DNA of 35,277 bases from assembly GCA_913047725.1 (NCBI GenBank), contig CAJWTH010000009.1, positions 1-35,277 of the forward strand. Direction: 5' to 3'. Shown in pieces: positions 1-8,982 of the stretch. The notes below the pieces were generated by a model. It was not told where the DNA came from. It worked only from the letters and a program-made list of their open reading frames with translations, and searched no databases. This stretch comes from an uncultured Planktomarina sp. Its GTDB lineage: Bacteria; Pseudomonadota; Alphaproteobacteria; Rhodobacterales; Rhodobacteraceae. The position numbers and the translations under genes were made by a program. The first letter of the stretch is position 1; the number at the start of each line of letters is the position of its first letter.

Positions 1-139
1 GTACAATGCGTTGAAAGCAGTGATCATTACGCACTGGCCAGTGCCTGTGTGACGTCCGTGCAAGATTTGGCATGATCTCTTTTGTCAGTACCATATATCG
101 CGATACCAGATCGGCGGTGCGCGGTTGTACTGGTGTCAT
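1..139 (-). CDS. N-terminal part of an uncharacterised protein, truncated by the window start
   Basis: Minus-strand ATG at 139 opens a frame with no stop to position 1: MTPVQPRTADLVSRYMVLTKEIMPNLARTSHRHWPVRNDHCFQRIV... Composition is protein-like. Not in the ORF track because no stop falls inside the window. Confidence 0.5.
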   Translation of the reverse strand, partial: MTPVQPRTADLVSRYMVLTKEIMPNLARTSHRHWPVRNDHCFQRIV

Positions 140-279
140 ATGTAATCCTATTTTTGTTCTCAGATGGCCAGTGCTAATCCAAAAGGTACTATTCTACACA
201 ACACGAAATGACGGGTAGTGAACGAAGTGTATCAAAAAACATGACAAATTATTTTAAATTTATCTTAAGGGTATAATAG

Positions 280-744
280 TCATGGGTTCAAAAGAATATA
301 AGATAAGTTGAGCGCAGTGGCGAAAGTAACCCATGCCCAGTAAGGTACAAACATATAACTTGATGCCCGATCAATCTTAAAACTGATTAATACATAAACT
401 CCAATTGTGAACCATAAAACCACTATAATCCCTAACGCGCCTTGAAGATCAAAGGCCCCAAAAAAAACTGGTGTCCAAATAGTATTTAGGCACATTTGCA
501 AAGCCCATAACCCAAGCGCAATATTCTTTAGGTTACTACTTTTAAGATAGCTAATCCGATAACCACTTGTTGCTATAAGTAAGTATAGGATTGTCCAAAC
601 TGGCCCAAACAACCATGCTGGAGGAGCAATAGTAGGTACTATCCATTCATTAGCGTTCAAATCACCAACGAACCAAATAGCTCCACCAGCTGCAACAAGC
701 GTACATGCGTAGAACAAGACCCAGACTATTACGCGACTTTTCAT
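280..744 (-). CDS. tspO: TspO/MBR family tryptophan-rich sensory protein
   Basis: 154 aa, Trp-rich, five predicted TM segments; APPAWLFGPVWTILYLLIATSGYR and YWAWVTFATALNLSYILLNP match the TspO/MBR pattern. Confidence 0.9.
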   Translation of the reverse strand: MKSRVIVWVLFYACTLVAAGGAIWFVGDLNANEWIVPTIAPPAWLFGPVWTILYLLIATSGYRISYLKSSNLKNIALGLWALQMCLNTIWTPVFFGAFDLQGALGIIVVLWFTIGVYVLISFKIDRASSYMFVPYWAWVTFATALNLSYILLNP

Positions 745-1019
745 GTGGTGGTTCCTACTACGGATAGTTAGGTTTTAAAGCTATGGAAACTATAACTCAA
801 GATTATTAAGAAATGTCCTTCAATGGAAATAAACCCCCAGAGAAAGCAATGAGCTAAACCCCTTATATCTTGTCGTAAGCTGGGATTTAACATCCCAGCC
901 TCTATCTCTATGTGAGAACGACAATGATAGCATTGGCCTTGTTAACTATTGTTATTCAAGGGAATGACTAGATAATGTAGTGTTAAGTTACCTAAAATGA
1001 TAAAACCAGGAGAGACGCT

Positions 1020-1673
1020 ATGGTAGAGCCCGAAACATTTACGTTCCTTGCGGATCTGGCAATCAATAACAGGAAAGTTTGGATGGATCAGCACAGATCT
1101 GAGCGTGATGAGGCCATGCGTAATTTTACTGGGATTGCAACAACGTTACACGATTATGCTCATCGTTTTGATTATTTAGTGGCTGATGCGCGAAGCAAAC
1201 CAAAGCAAAGCTTCACGAAGTTTTTCCAAGAACCGCGTGACCGTATTGGACGTGCTTTATACCGCGTTGGTGTGGATGTTTTTGCTCATGTTGGTCATTC
1301 CGAAGAAACCTTCGGGTATTACCTACATATTGAGCCAGGCAGCTGCCATGCAGGTGCTGCACTTTTCCAACCATCCAAAGAGGCGCACATGCGTTCAATT
1401 AACCGGCTTGTCGATGATCCACAGGGTTTGAGGGCCGTATTGGATGATCCTGAGTTTAAGAAGACTTTTCCGGAGGGCTTGGTAACACGAAAAACCTTAG
1501 CTGATTTGCCTGTGGGTTTTGAAAGTAACGATTTTGTTGAACCCTATTTGAGAATGGTTGGTCTGGGCTGTCGAAAGAACTTGCCAGATGAGCTTTTACT
1601 TGACGATGACGTGATTGATGTGCTGATTGAGATTTTCCGTCCTGCTAGCCAGTTGGTGCGTTACTTTGAGTGA
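1020..1673 (+). CDS. DUF2461 domain-containing protein
   Basis: 217 aa; TFTFLADLAINNRKVWMDQHRSERDEAMRNF and FGYYLHIEPGSCHAGAALFQPSKE are typical of DUF2461/TIGR02453. Confidence 0.8.
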   Translation: MVEPETFTFLADLAINNRKVWMDQHRSERDEAMRNFTGIATTLHDYAHRFDYLVADARSKPKQSFTKFFQEPRDRIGRALYRVGVDVFAHVGHSEETFGYYLHIEPGSCHAGAALFQPSKEAHMRSINRLVDDPQGLRAVLDDPEFKKTFPEGLVTRKTLADLPVGFESNDFVEPYLRMVGLGCRKNLPDELLLDDDVIDVLIEIFRPASQLVRYFE

Positions 1674-1826
1674 TTAGAAACTAGAATATTCTAGCAGGCC
1701 ATCCGGATCGATTGCATCCAACAACAGGGGTTACTTAGACCGTACCAAGGATCGGGGATCCCGGATTACGGGCCGTGCGACTTGGATCCCAGCCGTTTAG
1801 TGCTTTGGATTGATAATTAATGTAAA

Positions 1827-2876
1827 TTAATCTGTTTCAGACGATTTAGCCCACAAGTTAATCCCGTGGTCCCCTGATAGGCGATCAATTTCTGATAGCT
1901 CGAGCTCACTAAAGTTGAGGTTGTTAACTGCGCCGGCACAGTCTTCCACTTGCTTTGAAGTTGAAGCTCCAATTAGGGCGGTAGTGACACGATTTTCTCT
2001 CAGCACCCAGGACAGAGCCATTTGAGCCAATGTCTGGCCTCGACCTTGGGCAAGATCATTGAGGTCATTTAAATTCTGCATAAGTTCTGACGTGATCATG
2101 TTCTGGTCTAAGCTTTTTCCCTGCAGTGCACGACTATTTTTGGGAACGCCTTTTATGTACTTATTGGTCAGCAAGCCTTGAGCAAGTGGTGTAAATGCAA
2201 TTGATCCAATGCCAAATTCATCTAGAGCATCAAGTAGGCCATCAGTTTCGACCCAGCGGTTGAGCATATTGTAACTGGGTTGATGGATCAAACACGGGGT
2301 GCCTAGCTCATTTAGAATTTTCACAGCTTCTCGAGTGCGTCGGCTGTTGTAGCTTGAAATACCAATATAAAGTGCTTTCCCAGATCTTACGATGTGGTCA
2401 AGTGCGCCCATAGTTTCTTCAAGTGGTGTATTTGGATCAAAGCGATGGGAGTAGAATATATCTACGTAATCTAGGCCCATCCGTTTCAAGGATTGATCGC
2501 ACGAAGCAATCATATATTTTCTGCTGCCCCATTCTCCATAGGGACCAGGCCACATATCATACCCAGCCTTGGAGCTAATTATTAGTTCATCCCGAAAGTT
2601 AGAAAATTCGGTTTTCACTATGTCCCCAAAAGCGGTTTCTGCACTTCCTGGTGGTGGCCCATAGTTATTGGCGAGGTCAAAATGGGTAATTCCATTGTCG
2701 AATGCAGTTTGGCAAATCGCTCTTTTGGTTTGATGAGGAAAGTCCTCACCAAAGTTATGCCAAAGGCCCAGAGAAATTGCTGGTAGTTTTAGGCCAGAAT
2801 TACCACATTTACGATAAACCATTTTATCGTACCTGTGTTCATTGGGTACGTACTTCATAGGATAGCCCTCTAGCAC
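1827..2876 (-). CDS. Aldo/keto reductase, YghZ/L-glyceraldehyde-3-phosphate reductase-like
   Basis: 349 aa; YDKMVYRKCGNSGLKLPAISLGLWHNFGEDFP and DYVDIFYSHRFDPNTPLEETMGALDHIVRSGKALYIGISSY. Probable internal start MKYVPNEHRY. Confidence 0.9.
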   Translation of the reverse strand: MLEGYPMKYVPNEHRYDKMVYRKCGNSGLKLPAISLGLWHNFGEDFPHQTKRAICQTAFDNGITHFDLANNYGPPPGSAETAFGDIVKTEFSNFRDELIISSKAGYDMWPGPYGEWGSRKYMIASCDQSLKRMGLDYVDIFYSHRFDPNTPLEETMGALDHIVRSGKALYIGISSYNSRRTREAVKILNELGTPCLIHQPSYNMLNRWVETDGLLDALDEFGIGSIAFTPLAQGLLTNKYIKGVPKNSRALQGKSLDQNMITSELMQNLNDLNDLAQGRGQTLAQMALSWVLRENRVTTALIGASTSKQVEDCAGAVNNLNFSELELSEIDRLSGDHGINLWAKSSETD

Positions 2877-3207
2877 TAGTAATTTTTCAAAACGTTAAGC
2901 AAATTTGATTTTATTCGCAAGGCAATGTCAGACTAATCTACTTGAGACGGGTAGCGCTACTTTGTAACATCATCGGATGCCAAAAAACTCTCCGTTTTGC
3001 TACATGAAACCTGGCTCGGGGGACCGTCTCTCTGCCATTAAACTTATATAGTTTATTGTTTTAATTAATTTAAAATATAATTATAATTTTTAGACCCACA
3101 ATAGAAATTTGTAGTTCTTGGTTCTTAAGCCAAAATCATGCCATCATAGTATGGATGTTTTTGGGTGCCGCACTAATTCATAAGATGATGCCGAGAGAGG
3201 ATCAACG

Positions 3208-3702
3208 ATGAACGAGAACGTACGGCTAAGACGACGACAATTGTTAATACTTGCATCTAGTTGCATTGTTGCTGTTCCGTTGGCGGGTTTAGCCAAAACT
3301 ACTACCAATGATATTCATGTTGTTAAAAACCCACAGTGCGGTTGCTGCAGTGCATGGATCAAAATCTTAGAGGCTAAAGGATTCAGTGTAACTGCAGAAG
3401 ATCGCTCTGGCAGTCTGTTAACTGAATTCAAAATTGACAGTGGTATCCCCAGCGATTTGATGTCCTGTCATACAGCCAAAATTGGCGGGTACTTCATCGA
3501 AGGGCACGTACCCGCTAAGGACATAAAACGCCTTGTATCTGAACTCCCTGATGCTTTAGGATTAGCAGTGCCAGCAATGCCTTACGGCTCGCCTGGGATG
3601 GGACCTGAAGATGAGCGTGAAGCCTACGATGTGTTAATAGTTAGAAGTGATGGAACCACCGAGGTATTTCAACATTATCCCAAAGCAGGCATACAAGCAT
3701 AA
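3208..3702 (+). CDS. DUF411 domain metal-binding protein with twin-arginine-like signal
   Basis: VVKNPQCGCCSAWIKILEAKGF, SCHTAKIGGYFIEGHVPAKDIKRL, GLAVPAMPYGSPGMG = DUF411; N-terminus RLRRRQLLILASS resembles a Tat signal. Confidence 0.9.
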   Translation: MNENVRLRRRQLLILASSCIVAVPLAGLAKTTTNDIHVVKNPQCGCCSAWIKILEAKGFSVTAEDRSGSLLTEFKIDSGIPSDLMSCHTAKIGGYFIEGHVPAKDIKRLVSELPDALGLAVPAMPYGSPGMGPEDEREAYDVLIVRSDGTTEVFQHYPKAGIQA

Positions 3703-3728
3703 GACGGCACTACTCACCGTCTAATTTC
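3702..3728 (+). terminator. Possible weak Rho-independent terminator after the DUF411 gene
   Basis: Perfect 6-bp stem AGACGG / CCGTCT (3702-3707 and 3717-3722), 9-nt loop, then AATTTCTT. Confidence 0.45.
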
Positions 3729-3803
3729 TTATTGCTGGAGTTACTTTCAATAGTTGACTGCCAACTCTTTTTGTCTCTACCAAGAGTTTTGTGGGTGCTA
3801 AAT

Positions 3804-4577
3804 ATGAAATTATTAAATCAAAGTGCCTTTAAGCCAGGGCTATATGCAGGGCGTAAACTAACTGTCAACAAGGCAACAACTGGATCAAGAAGAGAAAAAA
3901 TCCTAGGGTTAGAAAAATCAGAAGACCGCTTCACAAAAATATATAACTCAAATCACTGGAATAGTTCGGAGTCTCGAAGTGGCGACGGATCTACCCTTGA
4001 AAACACACAAAATATTCGAGCAGAACTCCCCAGAATATTAGACCGTTATAAAATCAAAAAAATGCTTGACGCGCCCTGTGGCGATTTCAATTGGATGCAA
4101 CATGTTACAAAAAATACTCCTATCAAATATATAGGTGGGGACATTGTTAAACCATTGATAAAAAACAACCAATCTGAATATAGTAATCAAGATACAACAT
4201 TTATTCATCTAGATTTGACAAAAAACACACTGCCAAAAGTGGATCTTTTATTTTGTCGTGATTGCTTATTCCATTTAAGCTATAAAGATATATCCCTTGT
4301 TCTAAGTAATTTTCTAGGCTCTTCAATTCCGTATTTAATGACAACTTCTAGCGCTGCTCCAAATGGGCCACGCATTGAAAATTCAGATATAGCGACGTCA
4401 GATTGGCGGTTAATTGATTTTTTTACTGAACCCTTTAGTTTAAGTCAGAGTGACGTATTAGAAAGTGTATCTGATGAGATGGTTAGTGTGAAAGCAGAAC
4501 GCTCATTGATCCTTCTGAACCGAGCGACGGTCCAAAGAATATTCAAAAATTTAACTACTAACATGGAGGCAACTTGA
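3804..4577 (+). CDS. Class I SAM-dependent methyltransferase-like protein
   Basis: MLDAPCGDFNWMQHV (motif I), YIGGDIVKPLI, VDLLFCRDCLFHL. ORF track begins at a TTG at 3732; ATG at 3804 is the more plausible start. Confidence 0.75.
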   Translation: MKLLNQSAFKPGLYAGRKLTVNKATTGSRREKILGLEKSEDRFTKIYNSNHWNSSESRSGDGSTLENTQNIRAELPRILDRYKIKKMLDAPCGDFNWMQHVTKNTPIKYIGGDIVKPLIKNNQSEYSNQDTTFIHLDLTKNTLPKVDLLFCRDCLFHLSYKDISLVLSNFLGSSIPYLMTTSSAAPNGPRIENSDIATSDWRLIDFFTEPFSLSQSDVLESVSDEMVSVKAERSLILLNRATVQRIFKNLTTNMEAT

Positions 4578-5053
4578 TAGAATATAAGGCCGATAACTCG
4601 GGTACCTGCTCTTGGCCACTCTATTCTATTAAAAGCGTAACGGGGCTGGGGATAAGCAATCTGGTTCGCTTGCGCGTGACAACGGCATAGAGGCCATCGA
4701 ACAGTATCTCCAAACAAAAACTATTTGGGTAAAAACCAAAAAATCCTAGTGAGGTCATTTAAGGAACCGATGTTTGATCTGACGTCAGCTTAATTTCTGT
4801 AAGTAAGACCCTTGACCAAGGCACCCGCACCTAGCTAATCCATTTACAATGAAGTATTAAATATTCAATTTATGGATCTAGCGCGCAACACCTAAAATGG
4901 TTTGCATGATATTTCATAGGATCGAACTTGAACTTATAATGCTCAAGCTGTGCTCAAATTCCATCTAAGATGAGTGGCTACATAAGTAAAAGACGAATAG
5001 GATGCCTCCAAATATGGGCATTTTTAGGAAGAAAAATAAAAAGGTCATTGTCT

Positions 5054-6682
5054 ATGGTATGTCGTGTTTTAATCTTGGGAGGTGGTTTCGCTGGGCTTTA
5101 TGCGGCTCGTAACATTCAACGTTTACTAGGCAAAAATGTTGATATAGAAATCGTTAATCGTGAAAACTATTTTGTATTTCAGCCACTTTTACCCGAAGTT
5201 GCAGGAGGTGCTATATCGGCTGTAAGTGCTGTTTCGCCTCTACGTTTCCTAACCCGTGGGATCTCAGTGCGTAAGGCCGAGATTGATAGTATCGATCCAG
5301 CAGCACAGACAGTTACTGTTTTTCAAGGGGTTCAACGACGCCCGACAATATTAAGTTATGATCATTTGATAATTGCCTTAGGGTCTGGGAGTGATTTATC
5401 ACGTACACCCGGATTGAACGAACACGCATTCACAATGAAAACCCTAAGCGATGCGCAGCATTTGCGCGCGCATGTAATTGAGCGGCTGGAACATGCGGAT
5501 ATCACCCGCTTACCTGAAGTCAAAAAAGGCGCACTAACGTTTACTGTTATAGGCGGAGGGTTTTCAGGGATTGAGACTGTTGGCGAAATTAAGGAACTGA
5601 TTGACCGCTCGCTGCGTTATTATCCCAATGTACAAGGTTCAGAAATACGAGTTGTTGTGTTGGAATTTGCCAATCGCATCTTGAATGAAATGCCTAAGAG
5701 TTTGGCGGCATACGCACAAAAAAAACTTGTGGAACGAGGAATTGAAATTCAGTTAGGCGTCGGCGTTTCGGAATGCACCGGGACCCAGCTTGTTACAACT
5801 GCAAATGAAATTATAGATACTCGAACTATTGTAGCAACAATAGGTAACGCCCCATCTTCAGCCGTATCAAAAATGCCATTAGCTCTCCAACATGGGCGCA
5901 TTTTAGTTGAGCGTGACTTCCGTGTACACGGGCATGAAAATATTTGGTCTATTGGAGATTGCGCTCTAATCCCAATGAAAGACGACGCCAGCCATCGGGA
6001 TGATTTTGCCCCACCAACGGCACAGTTTGCCGTGCGAGAAGCAAAGCAAATTGCTTCGAACATCAAAGCCGCGATCAGCAATCAACCTTTAAAGACATTT
6101 AAATATACCTCTAAAGGGTCCTTGGCTTCACTTGGAGCAGGCAGGGGTGTGGCTGAGGTTTTTGGTATAAAATTAACTGGTCGAACTGCTTGGCTACTTT
6201 GGCGGGTTTACTACATTTCATTTTTACCTGGCATGCAGACGCGGATCTCAGTCCTTTGGAACTGGCTGATGGATTTCTTCTCACGCCGCTCAGTTGTACA
6301 AATCAATTCTGAAAAGCAACAAGGTGCGCGCTATGTGCTTTACCGCGCAGGCGATAGAATTTATGAAAATGGCGCTCGTGCGGATGGGTTTTATACAATT
6401 ATATCTGGAAGCGTTCAGATAACAGGCATTGACGAGAATACAGGAAAAGAAACGTCTCGTATTCTTGGAACTGGTGAGCACTTTGGCGAACGATTATTGA
6501 TAGGCGCAACCCGCAGGATTGCTACTGCAGTTGCTGTAGGTGACACAAAAGTTTTGGGTCTAACTCGAGAGGAGTTTTTAAAACTTGCGGAAGGATTACC
6601 CTTCTTTAATGACTATTTTGAAAAACATCTAGACGCTTCCGGCCTCGGGCAAGTCGTGCTAAGTACTGATGACAAGCGCTAA
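5054..6682 (+). CDS. NDH-2-like NAD(P)/FAD-dependent oxidoreductase with C-terminal cyclic-nucleotide-binding domain
   Basis: CRVLILGGGFAGLYAARNIQ (FAD-binding GxGxxG), NYFVFQPLLPEVAGG, TVIGGGFSGIETVGEI (NAD-binding), IWSIGDCALIP; C-terminus ENGARADGFYTIISGSVQITG...GEHFGERLLIGATRRIATAVA is a cNMP-binding fold. ORF open from 4970; ATG at 5054 preferred. Confidence 0.88.
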   Translation: MVCRVLILGGGFAGLYAARNIQRLLGKNVDIEIVNRENYFVFQPLLPEVAGGAISAVSAVSPLRFLTRGISVRKAEIDSIDPAAQTVTVFQGVQRRPTILSYDHLIIALGSGSDLSRTPGLNEHAFTMKTLSDAQHLRAHVIERLEHADITRLPEVKKGALTFTVIGGGFSGIETVGEIKELIDRSLRYYPNVQGSEIRVVVLEFANRILNEMPKSLAAYAQKKLVERGIEIQLGVGVSECTGTQLVTTANEIIDTRTIVATIGNAPSSAVSKMPLALQHGRILVERDFRVHGHENIWSIGDCALIPMKDDASHRDDFAPPTAQFAVREAKQIASNIKAAISNQPLKTFKYTSKGSLASLGAGRGVAEVFGIKLTGRTAWLLWRVYYISFLPGMQTRISVLWNWLMDFFSRRSVVQINSEKQQGARYVLYRAGDRIYENGARADGFYTIISGSVQITGIDENTGKETSRILGTGEHFGERLLIGATRRIATAVAVGDTKVLGLTREEFLKLAEGLPFFNDYFEKHLDASGLGQVVLSTDDKR

Positions 6683-6765
6683 TTAATGAGTTGCATCAGA
6701 AAAGTTTGTAAAACCTAAGATACCTGAGCCCAAACAAAGGGATATCTAGAAAATTGATGTTTTTT

Positions 6766-7314
6766 TCAGTGCTCACCGTTTTTCCATTTGATTGGGGTAA
6801 CGTAAACGATCCTATCGTCAACACCCACCATAACATCACCATCCTGAATATTGATCTGTAGCCTCATCGAACGGCTTGCTTGTTTTTCGAGTTCGCTGGT
6901 ATCTTTTTCTAAAAAATTTATAACCTGAAGGTTTCCAAATCGAGTGGTACTGTTTTGGATTTTCTCCCACCACATCTCAGCCGTCCTACCACCGTAACAA
7001 TAGATGATTACCTTATTAGATTTGCCACAGGATTGGCGAACAATCTTTTCGCTAGGAAGCCCCAACGTAACCCACAAATCGAGCTCTCCACTCAAACTTT
7101 TCTGCCATATATCTGGTTCATCATCTGACGAAATGCCCTTCGAAAATTCCAATTTTTCATGTGCATTTAGTGCAAAAGAAAGAATACGAACCATTAGTCG
7201 TTCATTCGTCTCCGAAGGGTGTTTAGCAACTGTCAGATTATGGGTTTCATAATAGTTACGGTCCATATCAGAAACGGATAGTTCAACTTTATAAATAGTG
7301 GCTTTTTGCGCCAT
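6766..7314 (-). CDS. yaeQ: YaeQ family protein
   Basis: MAQKATIYKVELSVSDMDRNYYETHNLTVAKHPSETNERLMVRILSFALNA...ELDLWVTLGLPSEKIVRQSCGKSNKVIIYCYG is characteristic of YaeQ. Confidence 0.92.
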   Translation of the reverse strand: MAQKATIYKVELSVSDMDRNYYETHNLTVAKHPSETNERLMVRILSFALNAHEKLEFSKGISSDDEPDIWQKSLSGELDLWVTLGLPSEKIVRQSCGKSNKVIIYCYGGRTAEMWWEKIQNSTTRFGNLQVINFLEKDTSELEKQASRSMRLQINIQDGDVMVGVDDRIVYVTPIKWKNGEH

Positions 7315-7432
7315 AATTTGTCCTTTAACGAGGAAGATAACCTTACATAATGGGTCTGATCACTTTGTGAAAGTACATAAACAGCCTCACCAAATAAACG
7401 ATTAGGCATTTCTTAGAAAGAATATATTTCTA

Positions 7433-8332
7433 TCAGGATTGGGACTGCTTAAATGTCAATGCATTGCCAGCTATCGCAGCTAACAGCAATGCTCCACCAA
7501 TTAGGGTTCTCGAGGAGGCTTCATCTCCAAGAAACAGCCATACCCAGAGCGGCCCAAGAAGTACCTCAGCAAGGGACAGTAATGCCAGTTCAGCCGCAGG
7601 AAGGGCTCTTGAGCCCAGGGTATACAGGACCAGCCCAGATCCCACTTGAAAAACGCCCATACTCATAGCAATCCCTCCATCCCTAGGAGAGAGGATGAAG
7701 GAAAGACCAAGCCAGAAGCAAAGAGCAGATGTAATGATGACAGCAAAAAGACCAGATAAAAATACCGCGGGGAGCATTTCGCCAGATTTTCCCCAGCGAA
7801 GCGCAACAGTAAATACCGAAAATCCAAAGGCAGAACCGAGTGCAGCCATAGTTCCACCAAGCGTTCCTTTAGAAGTTTGTCCTGAGACCATGATTGTAAT
7901 GGCAATAATTGCCACAATGATTGCTAACCATGTAGCTGAGCGGACGCGCTCCTGTAAAAAAAACCAACCTAAAATTGCTGTCATAAAGGGCGCAGTTGCA
8001 AAAAGTAGAAGCGCGTTTGCAACCGGAATAACTTGAATGGAATAAATGCCACCGGAATAGGCCGCAACTAAAGCCAAGCCAGCCAAAACTGCTGGAAAGC
8101 CTGACCGAACGGCTTGAACGAACGGACTTTCCCGACTACGAAAGCTAATTACTAGATAAAGAAAAGTACTTAAAGCTAATGAGCGGTACAGCAGTATCTG
8201 CCAAACACTGGCGTCTTCGATTAGGCGTATACCTAAGCCAACCGTCGACCACAAAACACCTGCAGCAAAGACACAGGCTAACCCTCGGCGGTAGCTGATT
8301 TCATGACCTGCGCTGGATGAGATGACAGACAT
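7433..8332 (-). CDS. DMT superfamily (EamA) transporter
   Basis: 299 aa, about ten hydrophobic segments; AAGVLWSTVGLGIRLIEDASVWQILLYRS, two EamA repeats, C-terminal ALPAAELALLSLAEVLLGPLWVWLFLGDEAS. Confidence 0.9.
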   Translation of the reverse strand: MSVISSSAGHEISYRRGLACVFAAGVLWSTVGLGIRLIEDASVWQILLYRSLALSTFLYLVISFRSRESPFVQAVRSGFPAVLAGLALVAAYSGGIYSIQVIPVANALLLFATAPFMTAILGWFFLQERVRSATWLAIIVAIIAITIMVSGQTSKGTLGGTMAALGSAFGFSVFTVALRWGKSGEMLPAVFLSGLFAVIITSALCFWLGLSFILSPRDGGIAMSMGVFQVGSGLVLYTLGSRALPAAELALLSLAEVLLGPLWVWLFLGDEASSRTLIGGALLLAAIAGNALTFKQSQS

Positions 8333-8397
8333 TCTGAAGCCTCAGTAGAATATTCACTTGCTCATTATTAAATAAAATTTAATCCAGACCTACCGTT

Positions 8398-8417
8398 CGC
8401 GACCTGCAGGTGTCGCG
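8398..8417. promoter_or_regulatory. Near-perfect palindrome in the divergent intergenic region; possible operator or hairpin
   Basis: CGCGA-CCTGCAGG-TG-TCGCG: palindromic core CCTGCAGG flanked by CGCGA/TCGCG, with a 2-nt asymmetry. Confidence 0.3.
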
Positions 8418-8523
8418 CTCAAACAATAAAATACAAAGACGATGTCACCCTATAGTAAAGCTTTGTTTTACAAACATTAAATAAAAAGTTGATATTATAA
8501 TAAAGAGATTTTAACCTAATTAT

Positions 8524-8949
8524 ATGATTAAAAACATATATGTTGCAGGTCCATTATTTAACGCTCATGAAAGAAGCTACCTCGAGGATATTGTCTTTGA
8601 GTTAGAAAAAAACGGATATGAATGCTTTCTTCCACATAGGGATCAGTCAGGGATCGACGATTCTGAATTAGAAGGAACCGATATGAGTGACATTACAAAA
8701 AAGAAAATTTTTAACAATGACTTAGATGCGCTTAAAGAAGCAGACATAGTAGTAGCTTTAATCACAGGGCAAGATATCGATTCTGGAACATCCGCAGAGA
8801 TAGGTTACACTTATGCAAACGGAAAACCCGTCATTGCTATTAGTGCCTCTGAAAGACGATATAGAAATTTATTTGTCGAAGGGATGATAATCAACACAGT
8901 CAATGATGTTAATGAAATTATTCCAGCAATAAAAAAACTCACTTTTTAA
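8524..8949 (+). CDS. Nucleoside 2-deoxyribosyltransferase family protein
   Basis: NIYVAGPLFNAHERSYLEDIVFELEKNGYECFLPHRDQ...ADIVVALITGQDIDSGTSAEIGYTYANGKPVIAI matches the NDT fold (D-x-G-T-x-x-E-x-G). Confidence 0.9.
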   Translation: MIKNIYVAGPLFNAHERSYLEDIVFELEKNGYECFLPHRDQSGIDDSELEGTDMSDITKKKIFNNDLDALKEADIVVALITGQDIDSGTSAEIGYTYANGKPVIAISASERRYRNLFVEGMIINTVNDVNEIIPAIKKLTF

Positions 8950-8982
8950 TAATTCTTACAACCCCTTTTAACGGAAAATACC

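Noticed and set aside
2951-2960. Palindrome GTAGCGCTAC upstream of the DUF411 gene
   Set aside because: Only 10 bp, far from the start codon, no second copy; compatible with chance.
4445-4717. Minus-strand 90-aa ORF at the 3' end of the methyltransferase
   Set aside because: Half antisense to the methyltransferase, no motif, no convincing start context.
5749-6081. Antisense ORF inside the NDH-2-like gene
   Set aside because: Fully overlapped by a strongly supported CDS; low-complexity translation with no recognisable motif.
7453-8036. Plus-strand ORFs opposite the DMT transporter (7453, 7464, 7695)
   Set aside because: Shadow ORFs of the minus-strand EamA gene; no family features.
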